A stretch of DNA of 64,000 nucleotides. Origin: Chondrus crispus. Taxonomy: Eukaryota > Rhodophyta > Florideophyceae > Gigartinales > Gigartinaceae. The stretch spans positions 1-64,000 of the forward strand of contig NW_005179074.1 of NCBI RefSeq assembly GCF_000350225.1, written 5' to 3'. The notes under the pieces are model-generated. The model ran no database searches and was not told the origin of the DNA. It was given only the letters and a program-made list of their open reading frames with translations. Both the position numbers and the translations under genes were made by a program. Positions 10,099 through 20,436 of this stretch are shown in pieces. Within the stretch, counting starts at the first letter, position 1. Every line of letters begins with the position of its first letter.

Positions 10099-11580
10099 CC
10101 AAGATCTCAAGCATCAAACGTCCTCACGTCCAGGTGGGTTTTCGGAGTGAAGCAACTTCCTGACGAGTCCGGAAAATTGGTCGAAACTGCAAAGGGACGT
10201 CTTGTGGCACGAGGCTTTCAACAAGTAGAAGGCATCGATTACACTGAAACTTTCGCCCCTGTCATCAAGTTCACAACTATCCGTCTGCTGCTGGCACTGG
10301 TTGCGCACTTTGACCTTGAGCTGCATCAGATGGACGTGGTGACTGCCTTCCTCAACGGTGACCTTCACGAAGAAATCTACATGGAGCAACCTGAAGGATG
10401 CATCGACAAAGTCAAACCTGATTCGGTGTGTAAACTTTTGAAAGCAATCTATGGTCTTAAGCAAGCCCATCGCCAATGGCATAGTAAGATCGATGAGTTT
10501 CTGATCACTGAACTTGGTTTCAACACTACACGCAGCGACCCATGTCTTTACATTCGACGTCAAGGCAATGTCATCATGATTATCGCGTTGTACGTGGACG
10601 ATCTGCTGCTAGCTGGAAGTGACTTGGAGGCCATATTATGGATGAAAAATGAACTCAACAAACGATTCGATATGAAAGACCTTGGCGAAGCGAAGACTTG
10701 TATTGGTCTAGAGATCGACCGTATACGTTCTAAACACGTCCTGACCGTCACGCAGTCGAAGTATGCCCAAGCAGTACTGAAACGGTTCAAAATGTCGGCA
10801 TGCAATCTTTGCGTTACTCCGATGGAACAGTCTCGACATGTCACAATGCAAGTGGCCGAAACTGGCACTGATGACAACCCATGCTTTGAACCATATCGTC
10901 AGGCCATTGGATGTCTAATGTTCCTAATGGTCGGGACCCGCCCCGATATTGCGTTTGCCATTGGAAAGTTATCTCAACACTGTGCCGACCCTCATGAGTC
11001 GCACTGGTCAGGTGTGAAACGTGTTTTGAGATACTTGCGTGGGTCCCAGCATCTTGGAATAGTGTTTGGTAAAGATGATCTTGGTACGGAACTTCATGGG
11101 TGTAGCGACGCAGATTGGGGTGGATGCCTTGAATCACGAAAATCAACGAGTGGGTACGTGTTCAAGCTTTGTGATGGGCCTATCAGTTGGGCTTCCCGGA
11201 AACAAACAGTAGTTGCAAAGTCTACTTGTGAGGCAGAATACATCGCACTCAGTGAAACATGCAAAGAGGCCGCGTGGCTTCGACGCTTCCATGCCGATGT
11301 ACTTGGTGCGAATTCGGATCCAACAATTCGCGTTGGATGTGACAACGCTGGTACGATTGCGTTTGCTCAGAACGAATCTACAAATCGTCGCAACAAGCAC
11401 ATTGATATTACGTATCATTTTGTTCGAGACGCGGTGCAGCGAAAACTGGTCACATTGTACCATTGTCCGACAACAGAAATGCCAGCCGATATGCTGACCA
11501 AACCACTTGGTCGCGTGCTGTTTGAAAAGTTCGTGGGCATGGTTGGGCTTTCCGAGTGCAAAGCTGCCCAAAGCATGTGA
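10099..11580 (+). pseudogene. Copia B pol fragment: reverse transcriptase and RNase H
   Basis: About 490 codons of intact copia RT-RNase H frame, starting at RSQASNVLTSRWVFGV directly after a C2 LTR and ending with TGA before the polypurine tract. It shows the same motifs as copia A (YVDDLLLAGS, SDADWGGC, CEAEYIALSE, MPADMLTKPL). At 10120-10130 it holds the uninterrupted version of the site where gypsy E1 inserted in copies A and C. Gag, protease and integrase are missing, so it is a 5'-truncated copy. Confidence 0.88.
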
Positions 11581-11591
11581 TCGAGGGGAGG

Positions 11592-14111
11592 TATTGAAAA
11601 TGGGCGACCACATGCTGTTATCTGGAAAGTGCAAAATCGAGCGACACGTGTACATGACTCGACGGTCCGGACCCTCACCCCATATCACTACATGACACGT
11701 GTAAAGTCTCAGATTTTGGGGTTCTGGGGACGAAAGTGGACTTTTGGAGGGTTATGCAAATTTGCATAAATGCCGAAAATTTGCATTTGGCCCGAACCGT
11801 TATAGGGCTACACAGGCAATACTGCAAATCTATTGGGTGTCGGTTCGAATGCTGCAATTCTATTGGTCTGTTATTGTCCACTTATATGCACTCATGCTGG
11901 TGATATATCTTGAATGATCGGTATACGTTTTAATTACATCATTTCGGGGGTTTCAAGTTGTTCACCATGGTTGTAATGGGTAATTACGTGTGGCCTTGGC
12001 GCTGGACACTTGTGTGCGGTGTACACATGTACACATCGCCAGGTTGCTGCGTGTACGCACACTTGTACACGTCGCCTACATACGGTCCGGCGCGTGTACG
12101 AGCACAGTACATGTGAATTGAAAGTACAACAAGTATTTCTCGCAAGAGACATGTACTTACGTGAGTACTCAGTGTACGTGTCACGCTGTATGCGACTCTT
12201 GCATCAGCATGCGTCGTTGTACTAAACTCTCGTCAGTATGCGACGTTGTACTGTGCTCTCGTCATAGTGCGCCGTTGGATGCAAGTTGATGACAGTACTC
12301 GTGTGATTCACATCGGATATCACGTGAGATGTGTAGAAAGTCTGGATGCACATTGTTTCTATCCGTGATAGTTGTTTGGCAGTGTGTAATGGTAGGTTCG
12401 GAAGGGCAAGGGAAAGAAGGAGGGCAGGTTGATGTGTGTGAGTGAGGGAGTTGGTGCCGAGGTTTACTTTGAAGCCGTTTTCCTGCGATACTTATACACT
12501 TCGAATGCTACACTATCGCTCTATTTCGACTCCCAGTAAACCATACTCTACTATGCGCGACCAAGCGCGGTCCTCTTGTGGCCCGACCATACTGTTCGAT
12601 TTCCACCTTACGAATCGATTCGTAACTATTAGCTCACAACTATTTCTACACATTCCAAATGACTGTAAACCATGGCCCTATGCATGCAACTGTTTCACAC
12701 CTTACTAATCTGCATCCAGTCATGCCAGACTTCATTGTTGTGCAACGAACAACTTGGCACTTGTCTATTTCCAACAACGCAAACGTCTTTCATATCACAA
12801 TCGCCATACGTATCCTTGTTTCTCACCTTACTAATTTCGCCAAGCACTGTCAGATAATTATGGCAAGTTATAACAATGTGCATCCAGACTTTCTACACAA
12901 CTCACATGAGAATACATGTAAATCACACGAGTACTGTCATGAACTTGCATCCAACGGCGCACCATGACGAGAGCACAGTGCAACGGCGCGTGCTCACGCA
13001 AGACTCGCATACAGCGTGACGCGTACACAGAATAATCGCACAACTGTATTCCTCTCGCGACAAGTACTTGTTGTACTTTTGATTCACATGTACTGTACTC
13101 GGACACGGGCAGGATCGCAAACAGTCTGACACTGTAAAACTGTGAACCCTCATGTGCATACACCTGGATGCGTGTACATGTGTACGTACACGAATCCACC
13201 TGGCGACGTGTACATGTGTACACGGCATACATGTGTCCCGCCCGGGGGCCCCATGCAATTACCCATTACAACCATGGCAAGCCACTTGAAACCCCCAAAA
13301 CAACGTAATTATGGCATATACAGGCCATTTAAAGTACATCACAAGGCCAATGACGCACACGTGGACAACGCTCGACCAATAGATTTGCAGCATTAGACCT
13401 GAGGGCCAATAGAATTGCAGTATTTCCTGTGTAGTCTATAGTGCTACGGGCCAAGGTTCCACTTGGCAAAACTATGCAAATTTGCATGACCCTCCGAGAG
13501 GCCACTTTCGTCCCCGGATCCCCAAAATCTGGGATTTTACACGTGTCATGTCGTGATATGGGTAAGAGCGCCCGGACCGTGCAGTCATGTACACGTGTCA
13601 CTCGATTTTGCACTTTCCAGATAACAGCATGTGGTCGCACATTTTCAATAGTGTGTACCGAAATTAGTACGGTACGAAACAAGGGCATGTATGGGGACTG
13701 AGATATGACAGGACTTTGCGTTGTTGGAAATAGAGAGATGCCAAGTGGTTCATTGTGCAAGAATATATTCTGTCATGTCTGGATGCAGATTGGTAAGGTG
13801 TGAAACGATTGCATGTATAGGGCCATGGTTTACAGTCATTCGAAATGTGTAGAACTGTTGTGCACTGATAGTCAATAGTCAATTCGTAAGGTGGAAATAA
13901 AACAGTGTGAACGGGCCAGAAGAGGATGGCGCTTGGTCGCGCATATGGTGAGTACGGTTTACCAGGTGCCAAAGTAATGGGATAGTGTAACACTCAAAGT
14001 GTATAAGTATCGCCGAAAGACGGGCTCCAAGTAAACCTCGGGACCAACTCCTTCACTCACACACATCAACCTGCCCTTCTTCTTTCCCTTGCCCCTCCGA
14101 ACCTACCATTA
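11592..14111 (+). repeat. Shared copia LTR, interrupted by an inverted solo LTR
   Basis: The LTR starts TATTGAAAATG after the polypurine tract at 11582-11591 and ends CTACCATTA directly before a primer binding site. Its two parts (11592-12386 and 13656-14111) sum to 1251 bp, the family's length. The gap is filled by a minus-oriented solo LTR flanked by GTGTG duplications. Confidence 0.9.
12387..13650 (-). repeat. Solo copia LTR nested in a copia LTR, inverted
   Basis: A complete 1264-bp LTR with TA...TA ends, flanked by GTGTG at 12382-12386 and 13651-13655. The target duplication proves transposition, and the absence of any internal region shows later LTR-LTR recombination. Because it is inverted relative to its host LTR, the pair can fold into a long hairpin. 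Confidence 0.92.
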
Positions 14112-14125
14112 GGTTATGGGCCCAG
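14112..14125 (+). promoter_or_regulatory. Primer binding site of copia C
   Basis: GGTTATGGGCCCAG directly after the LTR end CCATTA. It matches the initiator tRNA-Met anticodon arm, as in the other copia copies here. Confidence 0.82.
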
Positions 14126-14488
14126 TCCCTCGCTGTCATTTCACTGCATGAGTCTGTCGTTCTCGTTCCGTTGTTTCTGCCGTCGTTGTCGCTGTCGTTT
14201 TCGCTGCCGTTTCTCGTCGTTCTTTCCGCTGGTCTTCTCGCTGTCGTTGTCGCTCTCGTTCTTGCCGTCGTTCTTGGTTTTGGTTTTCGCTGCTGCTGTC
14301 GTTCTTGCTCTCTTGTGTGAATTGGTTTTGGTCATCGCTCCCGCTGTCTTCGTTGTCTTTGTTCTTGGTTTGGCTTTCGTTCTTGCTGTGGTTCTTGCTG
14401 CTGTCTCTGTCTTTGGTCTTCGTCTTCGTTTCTGCTCCCGCTACCGCCGTCGTCGTCAATCTCGCATTTGGTTTTTCTTCGTTCTCTC
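14126..14488 (+). repeat. Pyrimidine-rich leader of copia C
   Basis: Quasi-periodic GTCGTT/CTCGTT/TTGGTTTTCGC tract. A 129-codon hydrophobic frame exists (14148-14537), but its composition is explained by the repeat, and I do not call it a gene. Confidence 0.65.
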
Positions 14489-14495
14489 ATGCAAA

Positions 14496-14651
14496 GTAAG
14501 TTTTGAGTTTCTTTCCATTTCCTACACATCTAAGTGATTGTCTTTGCACGTTTTGGTGGTTGTTCTTAAGAGCAATAATTCCAAAATCTGTTACTGACGA
14601 TTATCTTCATATTCCTTATTGTGAATACCTGTTTTTACGGGGTTGTGTTAG
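14496..14651 (+). other. Putative intron in the copia leader (156 bp)
   Basis: The donor is AAA|GTAAGT at 14496 and the acceptor is GTGTTAG ending at 14651; a branch-point-like TACTGAC lies in between. Splicing would join ATGCAAA (ATG at 14489) to ATCTGGAATTAG and keep the zinc-finger frame open, replacing the first ten residues by M-Q-N. Donor and acceptor are kept in copies B', D and E. Confidence 0.5.
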
Positions 14652-15163
14652 ATCTGGAATTAGTACCGGTGCGCTCTGCGCCTGGGAAGCTGGTCACCGG
14701 TCGAACGGTTCGGACATCGGAGGTCGTATCCGTTGAGGTGCTTGAGCCTGAGGATCAACCTTCGCCTCGGCTCGCGCTTTCGGGTCCCTCCTCGAGTAGC
14801 GCACCTTATACGATTCTTCGTATTCCGCGTTCTGTTCCCGCACCAATAAAGAGAACAACGCATCGAATTTCTGCTCGGAAAGCGGCTGTTCTCGCGGATA
14901 AGCAGTTCAAGCGTGAGCACAAGAGGAATCGTAAGGTGTGCCCGCGGTATAAGCGGTATTGTAACGTGTGCGGCGTTAGTGGCAATAGTGCGAAGGCCTT
15001 TTACGACCACATTCAGTCTAGGTCTCATCGCATTCAGGTTGCCAACGCTAAGGAGACTCCGCGTTGTATCCCTTACAATCGCGTCTTTGAGTCTCACGGG
15101 CACCTGAAGTGCCACGAGAACGGTGCCGCACACTTAAAGGTAGTTTGTGAACAGAATAGTTAG
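14621..15163 (+). CDS. Copia-encoded zinc-finger accessory protein, copy C
   Basis: A 180-residue copy of the accessory ORF between leader and gag. Finger 1 is CNVCG...DHIQSRSH with all ligands. Finger 2 reads CIPYNRVF, so its second cysteine is tyrosine (TGC to TAC), which should abolish zinc binding. The frame is otherwise open. It ends 170 bp before gag; gag would therefore need splicing, reinitiation or a separate mRNA. A two-exon model starting at 14489 is in frame. Confidence 0.7.
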   Translation: MNTCFYGVVLDLELVPVRSAPGKLVTGRTVRTSEVVSVEVLEPEDQPSPRLALSGPSSSSAPYTILRIPRSVPAPIKRTTHRISARKAAVLADKQFKREHKRNRKVCPRYKRYCNVCGVSGNSAKAFYDHIQSRSHRIQVANAKETPRCIPYNRVFESHGHLKCHENGAAHLKVVCEQNS

Positions 15164-15335
15164 GGATTTCATCCAAATAAATTCACATATCTGTTCGCAA
15201 ATTTCTCCTAGTGCAACTTCATAGTAATCATATCGAACTTCTTAGACGGGTGGGCTTGCCATTGTGTTGACTATCGGTTAACGGCTTGGGATCCCCGAAC
15301 GGATTTTCGAATACTTGAAGTTTATTTGCACTAAA

Positions 15336-17947
15336 ATGGAAGATCAAGGAGAAGGAGGATCCATCAGAATCGACAAACTGACGGACTCCTACGTAGAAAC
15401 GTATGGAAGCAGAAAATACAACTTCTGCTTGCTCTACGTGATGTTGACCAATACATCGTTGAGGGACGAGTTCCGAGTGAGAAACGCGCGGAAGAGCGTA
15501 AGAAGTGGATCAGAGGTGACAGTAAAGCTAAAGCACTGATTGGTCTCTCCCTATCAGATGAGCATCTTGAGCATGTACGTGATGTTGATACTGCTCATGA
15601 GATGTGGGAAGCTATTGTCAACGTGTTTGAGAGGCACACTTTGCTGAACAAACTAGCTGCACGTCGTCAGTTCTACACTGTGAAGATGCTTTCCGGTGAA
15701 AAGGTGCTTGCATACATCAATCGTGTCAAGCAGCTGGCAGCCATCCTCAAGTCAATGAGCGTAAACATCGATGACAAGGAGATGGCCATGGCAGTGCTCA
15801 ACGGTCTGCCTGCCCGTTTCGAGGCTCTCATCGTTGCACTTGATGCTCTCGGTAATGAGGAAAAGATATTCAGTTTGGACTTTGTGAAAAGTCGTCTGCT
15901 GCAGGAAGAGCAACGAGCAAACATGAAGTCTAGCTCCTCACAGACATCGGCTCTGGTTAATCGTGCCCCGAACAATCGGGACATAAACGATTACAAATGC
16001 ACGAACTGCGGTCATACAGGCCATACGGCAACCCGCTGCTGGGGAAAGGATTTGAATGGGCGTCGCCCGGCTCCTCCTAGCGGATATAAACCGCGTATGT
16101 CTCAGCGGAAACAATCTGCATTTGTCACACAGAAACCTGATCCCGACATGGTTGTAAACAGCGTCGACTTCACATGTCTGATGTCGAAAGCTTCGCACAC
16201 GAACGATATGGAGATGTCCCCTTCGTGGCTCGTAGATTCAGCTTGTACAGCTCATATTACATATGACCGATCTTTGTTTGCGACGTATGAGCCACTTGAA
16301 TCCGCCTCTGTTCAGATGGGAACCAAGGCTAATGCAAAGGTTGCCGGCCGTGGTGACGTTCACTTGAAGTTAAATGTGAATGGCCGCATCGAACCGTGCA
16401 AGTTGACGGATGTATTGCACGTTCCGGACTTTGCGTTCTCTCTGCTCTCTGTCAGTCGAATGACTGAACTTGGACTAAAAGTTGGGTTCGAAAATGGAAA
16501 ATGCATGATCAGACGAGGCTCAACTGTAGTGGCGACTGCGACATTGGTTGGAGAACTTTACGTTCTCGACATCGTCAGTGACATCGGATCTGCACATGCT
16601 GCCACCCTGCAAACGTGGCATGAGCGCTTTGCACATGTGCATTCTCAAGGTATTGCTTCGATGATTCGTGACAATGTGGTAAGTGGAGTCAAACTACTTG
16701 GTAATGAGGCTAACAAAATCAACAATACTGACAATGATTGCATCTCTGAAAAATGTTCTGCGTGCGTCTACGGCAAAGCCACTCGATCTGTGATCTCAAA
16801 AGAGCGGTCCTCGAGGCGGGCATACTTCTGTCTGGACTTAGTTCACTCTGATGTTTGTGGCCCCTTAGAGGTGCAGTCCATTGGTGGTGCCAAGTACTTC
16901 ATTACCTTCATAGATGATCACTCAAACTGGTCAGTAGTGTACCCTATACACCATAAATCAGAAGCATTTGAACGATACAAAATGTTTGCACAACTTGCTC
17001 AGACTCACACTGGTCGCAAAATCAAAGTGCTTCGCACCGATCGAGGTGGTGAGTATCTGTCCACGGAGTTTAAGTCTTTTCTGATTGCAAATGGTACTCA
17101 GCATCAAATGACGACCGCGTACACACCGGAGCAAAATGGCGTCGCCGAGCAACTGAACAGAACTTTGGTAAACTTGGTGCGCTCCATGCTAGCGCACAAG
17201 AAAGTTACAAAGGGCTTCTGGGCAGAAGCACTTGCCAATGCAGTGTACGTTCGAAATCGAGTCACGTCAGGTGCCATTCCCCCCAAGATGACCCCATACC
17301 ACTTATGGATGAAATCTGTGCCAAATGTTGGTCATTTGCGTGTTTTCGGTTCAAACTGTTGGTATACATTACCAAAACACAACATCCAGAAACTTGACGC
17401 CCGTGCCAAGGAGGCAATGTTTCTGGGGTATGCTGAAAATACGAAAGCTTACAAGTTGTGGGATGGTGATTTGCACAAAGTGATCGTATCCAGAGATGTT
17501 ACTTTTGACGAGTCCACGGGAGGCAAATCGGGTGAACCGATGGATACAAACGAGGAGGCTACAACTGATGATGACACAATCAATTTGAACATCGATGAGG
17601 AAGTTGCAGAAAATGATGCAGTGGCATCAGAAGCATCATCGCCGGATGAACAACAAGACTCTGATGAATCCTCCAACTCCTCCCCAAGTGCCGGGGAGGA
17701 CGAAACCACCGAAACAGTTGAGCAACACGTAGTTGAGGAAAAAACGATTGATCCCCCAACTAATCTCCGTCGGTCCACTCGCGTTCGCAAAACGCCTGGG
17801 GCGTGGTGGGCAGCAGCTTTGGTGACTGCTGGACTCCTTAGCCACGCCCATGTGATAACGGAAATCCCAAACTCGTACAAGCAAGCTATGGATTCTCCAA
17901 AAGCTCGCTTCTGGCAGAAGGGCATCGACAAAGAACTTGCTTCATAA
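15336..17947 (+). pseudogene. Copia C gag-protease-integrase polyprotein
   Basis: The gag ATG is at 15336-15338. A small rearrangement at about 15388-15403 (ACTCCTACGTAGAAACG in place of the usual codons for NFYV) shifts the frame, so the long frame is usable only from about 15404. It then encodes the gag core, the CCHC knuckle CTNCGHTGHTATRC, protease WLVDSACTAHIT, the integrase zinc region (HERFAHVH...CSACVYGKA) and the D-D-35-E core (LDLVHSDVCG, LRTDRGGEYLS, PEQNGVAEQ). An acidic Ser-rich linker follows, and the frame stops at 17945-17947 where CAA is TAA. Gypsy E1' interrupts the element 53 bp later. Confidence 0.88.
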
Positions 17948-18000
17948 CACAAAAACAAAACATGGACACTTGTTCCAAGATCTCAAGCATGAAACGTCCT

Positions 18001-18702
18001 TGTAGCATAACCCCCCCCCCTGGGGCTTTAAATTAGATCAGATCAAGAACTAGATCAGCTACTGTAGAGCGTCGAGCTCTACAGTACAACCGCGCGTGTC
18101 CACGTGTACACCACGGGGACAACGGACACGCGCATACACGTGTACACGTGTACAGCGCGCGAACGAAGCGCGCACGCACCACGGGTGATACGTGTACTGT
18201 CAGCCTCGACATAGCTGACAGTATTACAGTGCAGGCCGACCTACACTACAGTAGCCCACTACAGTACCTCGGTACTGTAGTGTTATGATAGATTGTTTTG
18301 TATATTAAATATGGAGCGGACCGACGGCGACGGAAGGGGACAAGCACGGGCTTGTCCTCAACGGACCGCCAAGGTCAGTCCACCCAGCTTATTCTAAACG
18401 TCGCCTTCGCTCTTCGCGCGCGTTTAGTCGGAGCCGAGCCGGAGTGGACGCGCAGCACGCGAGCGAGCACGGAACCGCCTCCGCCCGTCAGCACTGGTAC
18501 GTCACCCAGTGCTGCTCCGGGGCGTCGAGGCGTCGATCCGCTCGTGCGTGCGCGCGTCCCTGCTCGCTCCCGCTCTACCACCGCTACCCGGGCCCGAGCC
18601 CGGTTCCGTAGCTGGTTGGCCCGCTTCACCCCTTCTCCGAACCGGGGTCTACAGGTCGAACTGCGCATACATCTCCAGTCGTCTGGGGGTGTTTATGCTA
18701 CA
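18001..18702 (+). repeat. E1' gypsy 5' LTR (702 bp)
   Basis: It is the twin of the LTR at 2348-3049, with ends TGTAGCATAA and TTATGCTACA. The left flank is copia ending GTCCT (17996-18000), the same pentamer that lies right of the LTR ending at 3049. The two LTRs therefore mark the two ends of equivalent insertions at the same copia site. Confidence 0.9.
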
Positions 18703-18735
18703 TGCTACACTATCGCTCTACTCCGACTCCTAGTA
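18703..18735 (+). other. Copia-LTR fragment in the primer-site position of gypsy E1'
   Basis: Where E2 has its primer binding site, this copy has about 33 bp that match the copia LTR nearly exactly (the TGCTACACTATCGCTC region, compare 12510-12542). The junction carries a direct repeat of TGCTACA. Template switching or a chimeric assembly could both produce it. Confidence 0.6.
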
Positions 18736-18777
18736 CCGAGAAGACTTTCTTTTTCCTCCGCGTCCGTACGCGTTGAG

Positions 18778-19037
18778 ATGAGTCAAGAATACGCCACCTC
18801 GATCCGGTCCGAACCGGCGGATCCGAGGGCGGCCGCTATGCACGCACCATCACCGCCGTTCGGCGACGGCGACGCTGGTCTCCGAGACCGCGAACCGTCG
18901 CCCGAGTCCCCCGAAGGACAAGCGGCTGCGATGTTCGATCGCATAGCTGACTACATCGAGGAAGTCCGTACTTCACTCCGTATAGACGTGACGGACGCCG
19001 TCTACTCGCGATGTATGGACGAGCTTCGCTCCCTACG
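18778..19037 (+). CDS. Gypsy E1' gag, N-terminal fragment (runs into gap)
   Basis: ATG at 18778-18780 begins a frame matching the E2 gag start (MSQEYA, then FDRIADYIEEVRTSLRIDV) almost residue for residue. It runs open to the unknown bases at 19038. About 87 codons are visible. Its position just after a 5' LTR confirms the plus orientation of this gypsy copy. Confidence 0.85.
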
Positions 19038-19137
19038 NNNNNNNNNNNNNNNNNNNNNNNNNNNNNNNNNNNNNNNNNNNNNNNNNNNNNNNNNNNNNNN
19101 NNNNNNNNNNNNNNNNNNNNNNNNNNNNNNNNNNNNN
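19038..19137. other. Assembly gap (100 N)
   Basis: Exactly 100 unknown bases, a conventional gap of unknown size. On its left is gypsy gag, on its right copia RT. It must hide the rest of a gypsy element, its 3' LTR and about 170 bp of copia, so the real missing length is probably around 10 kb. Confidence 0.9.
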
Positions 19138-20425
19138 GGCACTGGTTGCGCACTTTGACCTTGAGCTGCATCAGATGGACGTGGTGACTGCCTTCCTCAA
19201 CGGTGACCTTCACGAAGAAATCTACATGGAGCAACCTGAAGGATGCATCGACAAAGTCAAACCTGATTCGGTGTGTAAACTTTTGAAAGCAATCTATGGT
19301 CTTAAGCAAGCCCATCGCCAATGGCATAGTAAGATCGATGAGTTTCTGATCACTGAACTTGGTTTCAACACTACACGCAGCGACCCATGTCTTTACATTC
19401 GACGTCAAGGCAATGTCATCATGATTATCGCGTTGTACGTGGACGATCTGCTGCTAGCTGGAAGTGACTTGGAGGCCATATTATGGATGAAAAATGAACT
19501 CAACAAACGATTCGATATGAAAGACCTTGGCGAAGCGAAGACTTGTATTGGTCTAGAGATCGACCGTATACGTTCTAAACACGTCCTGACCGTCACGCAG
19601 TCGAAGTATGCCCAAGCAGTACTGAAACGGTTCAAAATGTCGGCATGCAATCTTTGCGTTACTCCGATGGAACAGTCTCGACATGTCACAATGCAAGTGG
19701 CCGCAACTGGCACTGATGACAACCCATGCTTTGAACCATATCGTCAGGCCATTGGATGTCTAATGTTCCTAATGGTCGGGACCCGCCCCGATATTGCGTT
19801 TGCCATTGGAAAGTTATCTCAACACTGTGCCGACCCTCACGAGTCGCACTGGTCAGGTGTGAAACGTGTTTTGAGATACTTGCGTGGGTCCCAGCATCTT
19901 GGAATAGTGTTTGGTGAAGATGATCTTGGTACGGAACTTCATGGGTATAGCGACGCAGATTGGGGTGGATGCCTTGAATCACGAAAATCAACGAGTGGGT
20001 ACGTGTTCAAGCTTTGTGATGAGCCTATCAGTTGGGCTTCCCGGAAACAAACAGTAGTTGCAAAGTCTACTTGTGAGGCAGAATACATCGCACTCAGTGA
20101 AACATGCAAAGAGGCTGCGTGGCTTCGACGCTTCCATGCCGATGTACTTGGTGCGAATTCGGATCCAACAATTCGCGTTGGATGTGACAACGCTGGTACG
20201 ATTGCGTTTGCTCAGAACGAATCTACAAATCGTCGCAACAAGCACATTGATATTACGTATCATTTTGTTCTAGACGCGGTGCAGCGAAAACTGGTCACAT
20301 TGTACCATTGTCCGACAACAGAAATGCCAGCCGATATGCTGACCAAACCACTTGGTCGCGTGGTGTTTGAAAAGTTCGTGGGCATGGTTGGGCTTTCCGA
20401 GTGCAAAGCTGCCCACAGCATGTGA
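19138..20425 (+). pseudogene. Copia C reverse transcriptase and RNase H
   Basis: The continuation of copia C beyond the nested gypsy and gap, starting inside the RT at ALVAHFDLELHQMDVV. It is open through YVDDLLLAGS, SDADWGGC, CEAEYIALSE and PADMLTKPL to TGA 20423-20425. Compared with copy A it has several substitutions (for example GEDD for GKDD and VVFEKF near the end). It is separated from its gag-integrase part. Confidence 0.87.
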
Positions 20426-20436
20426 TCGAGAGGAGG

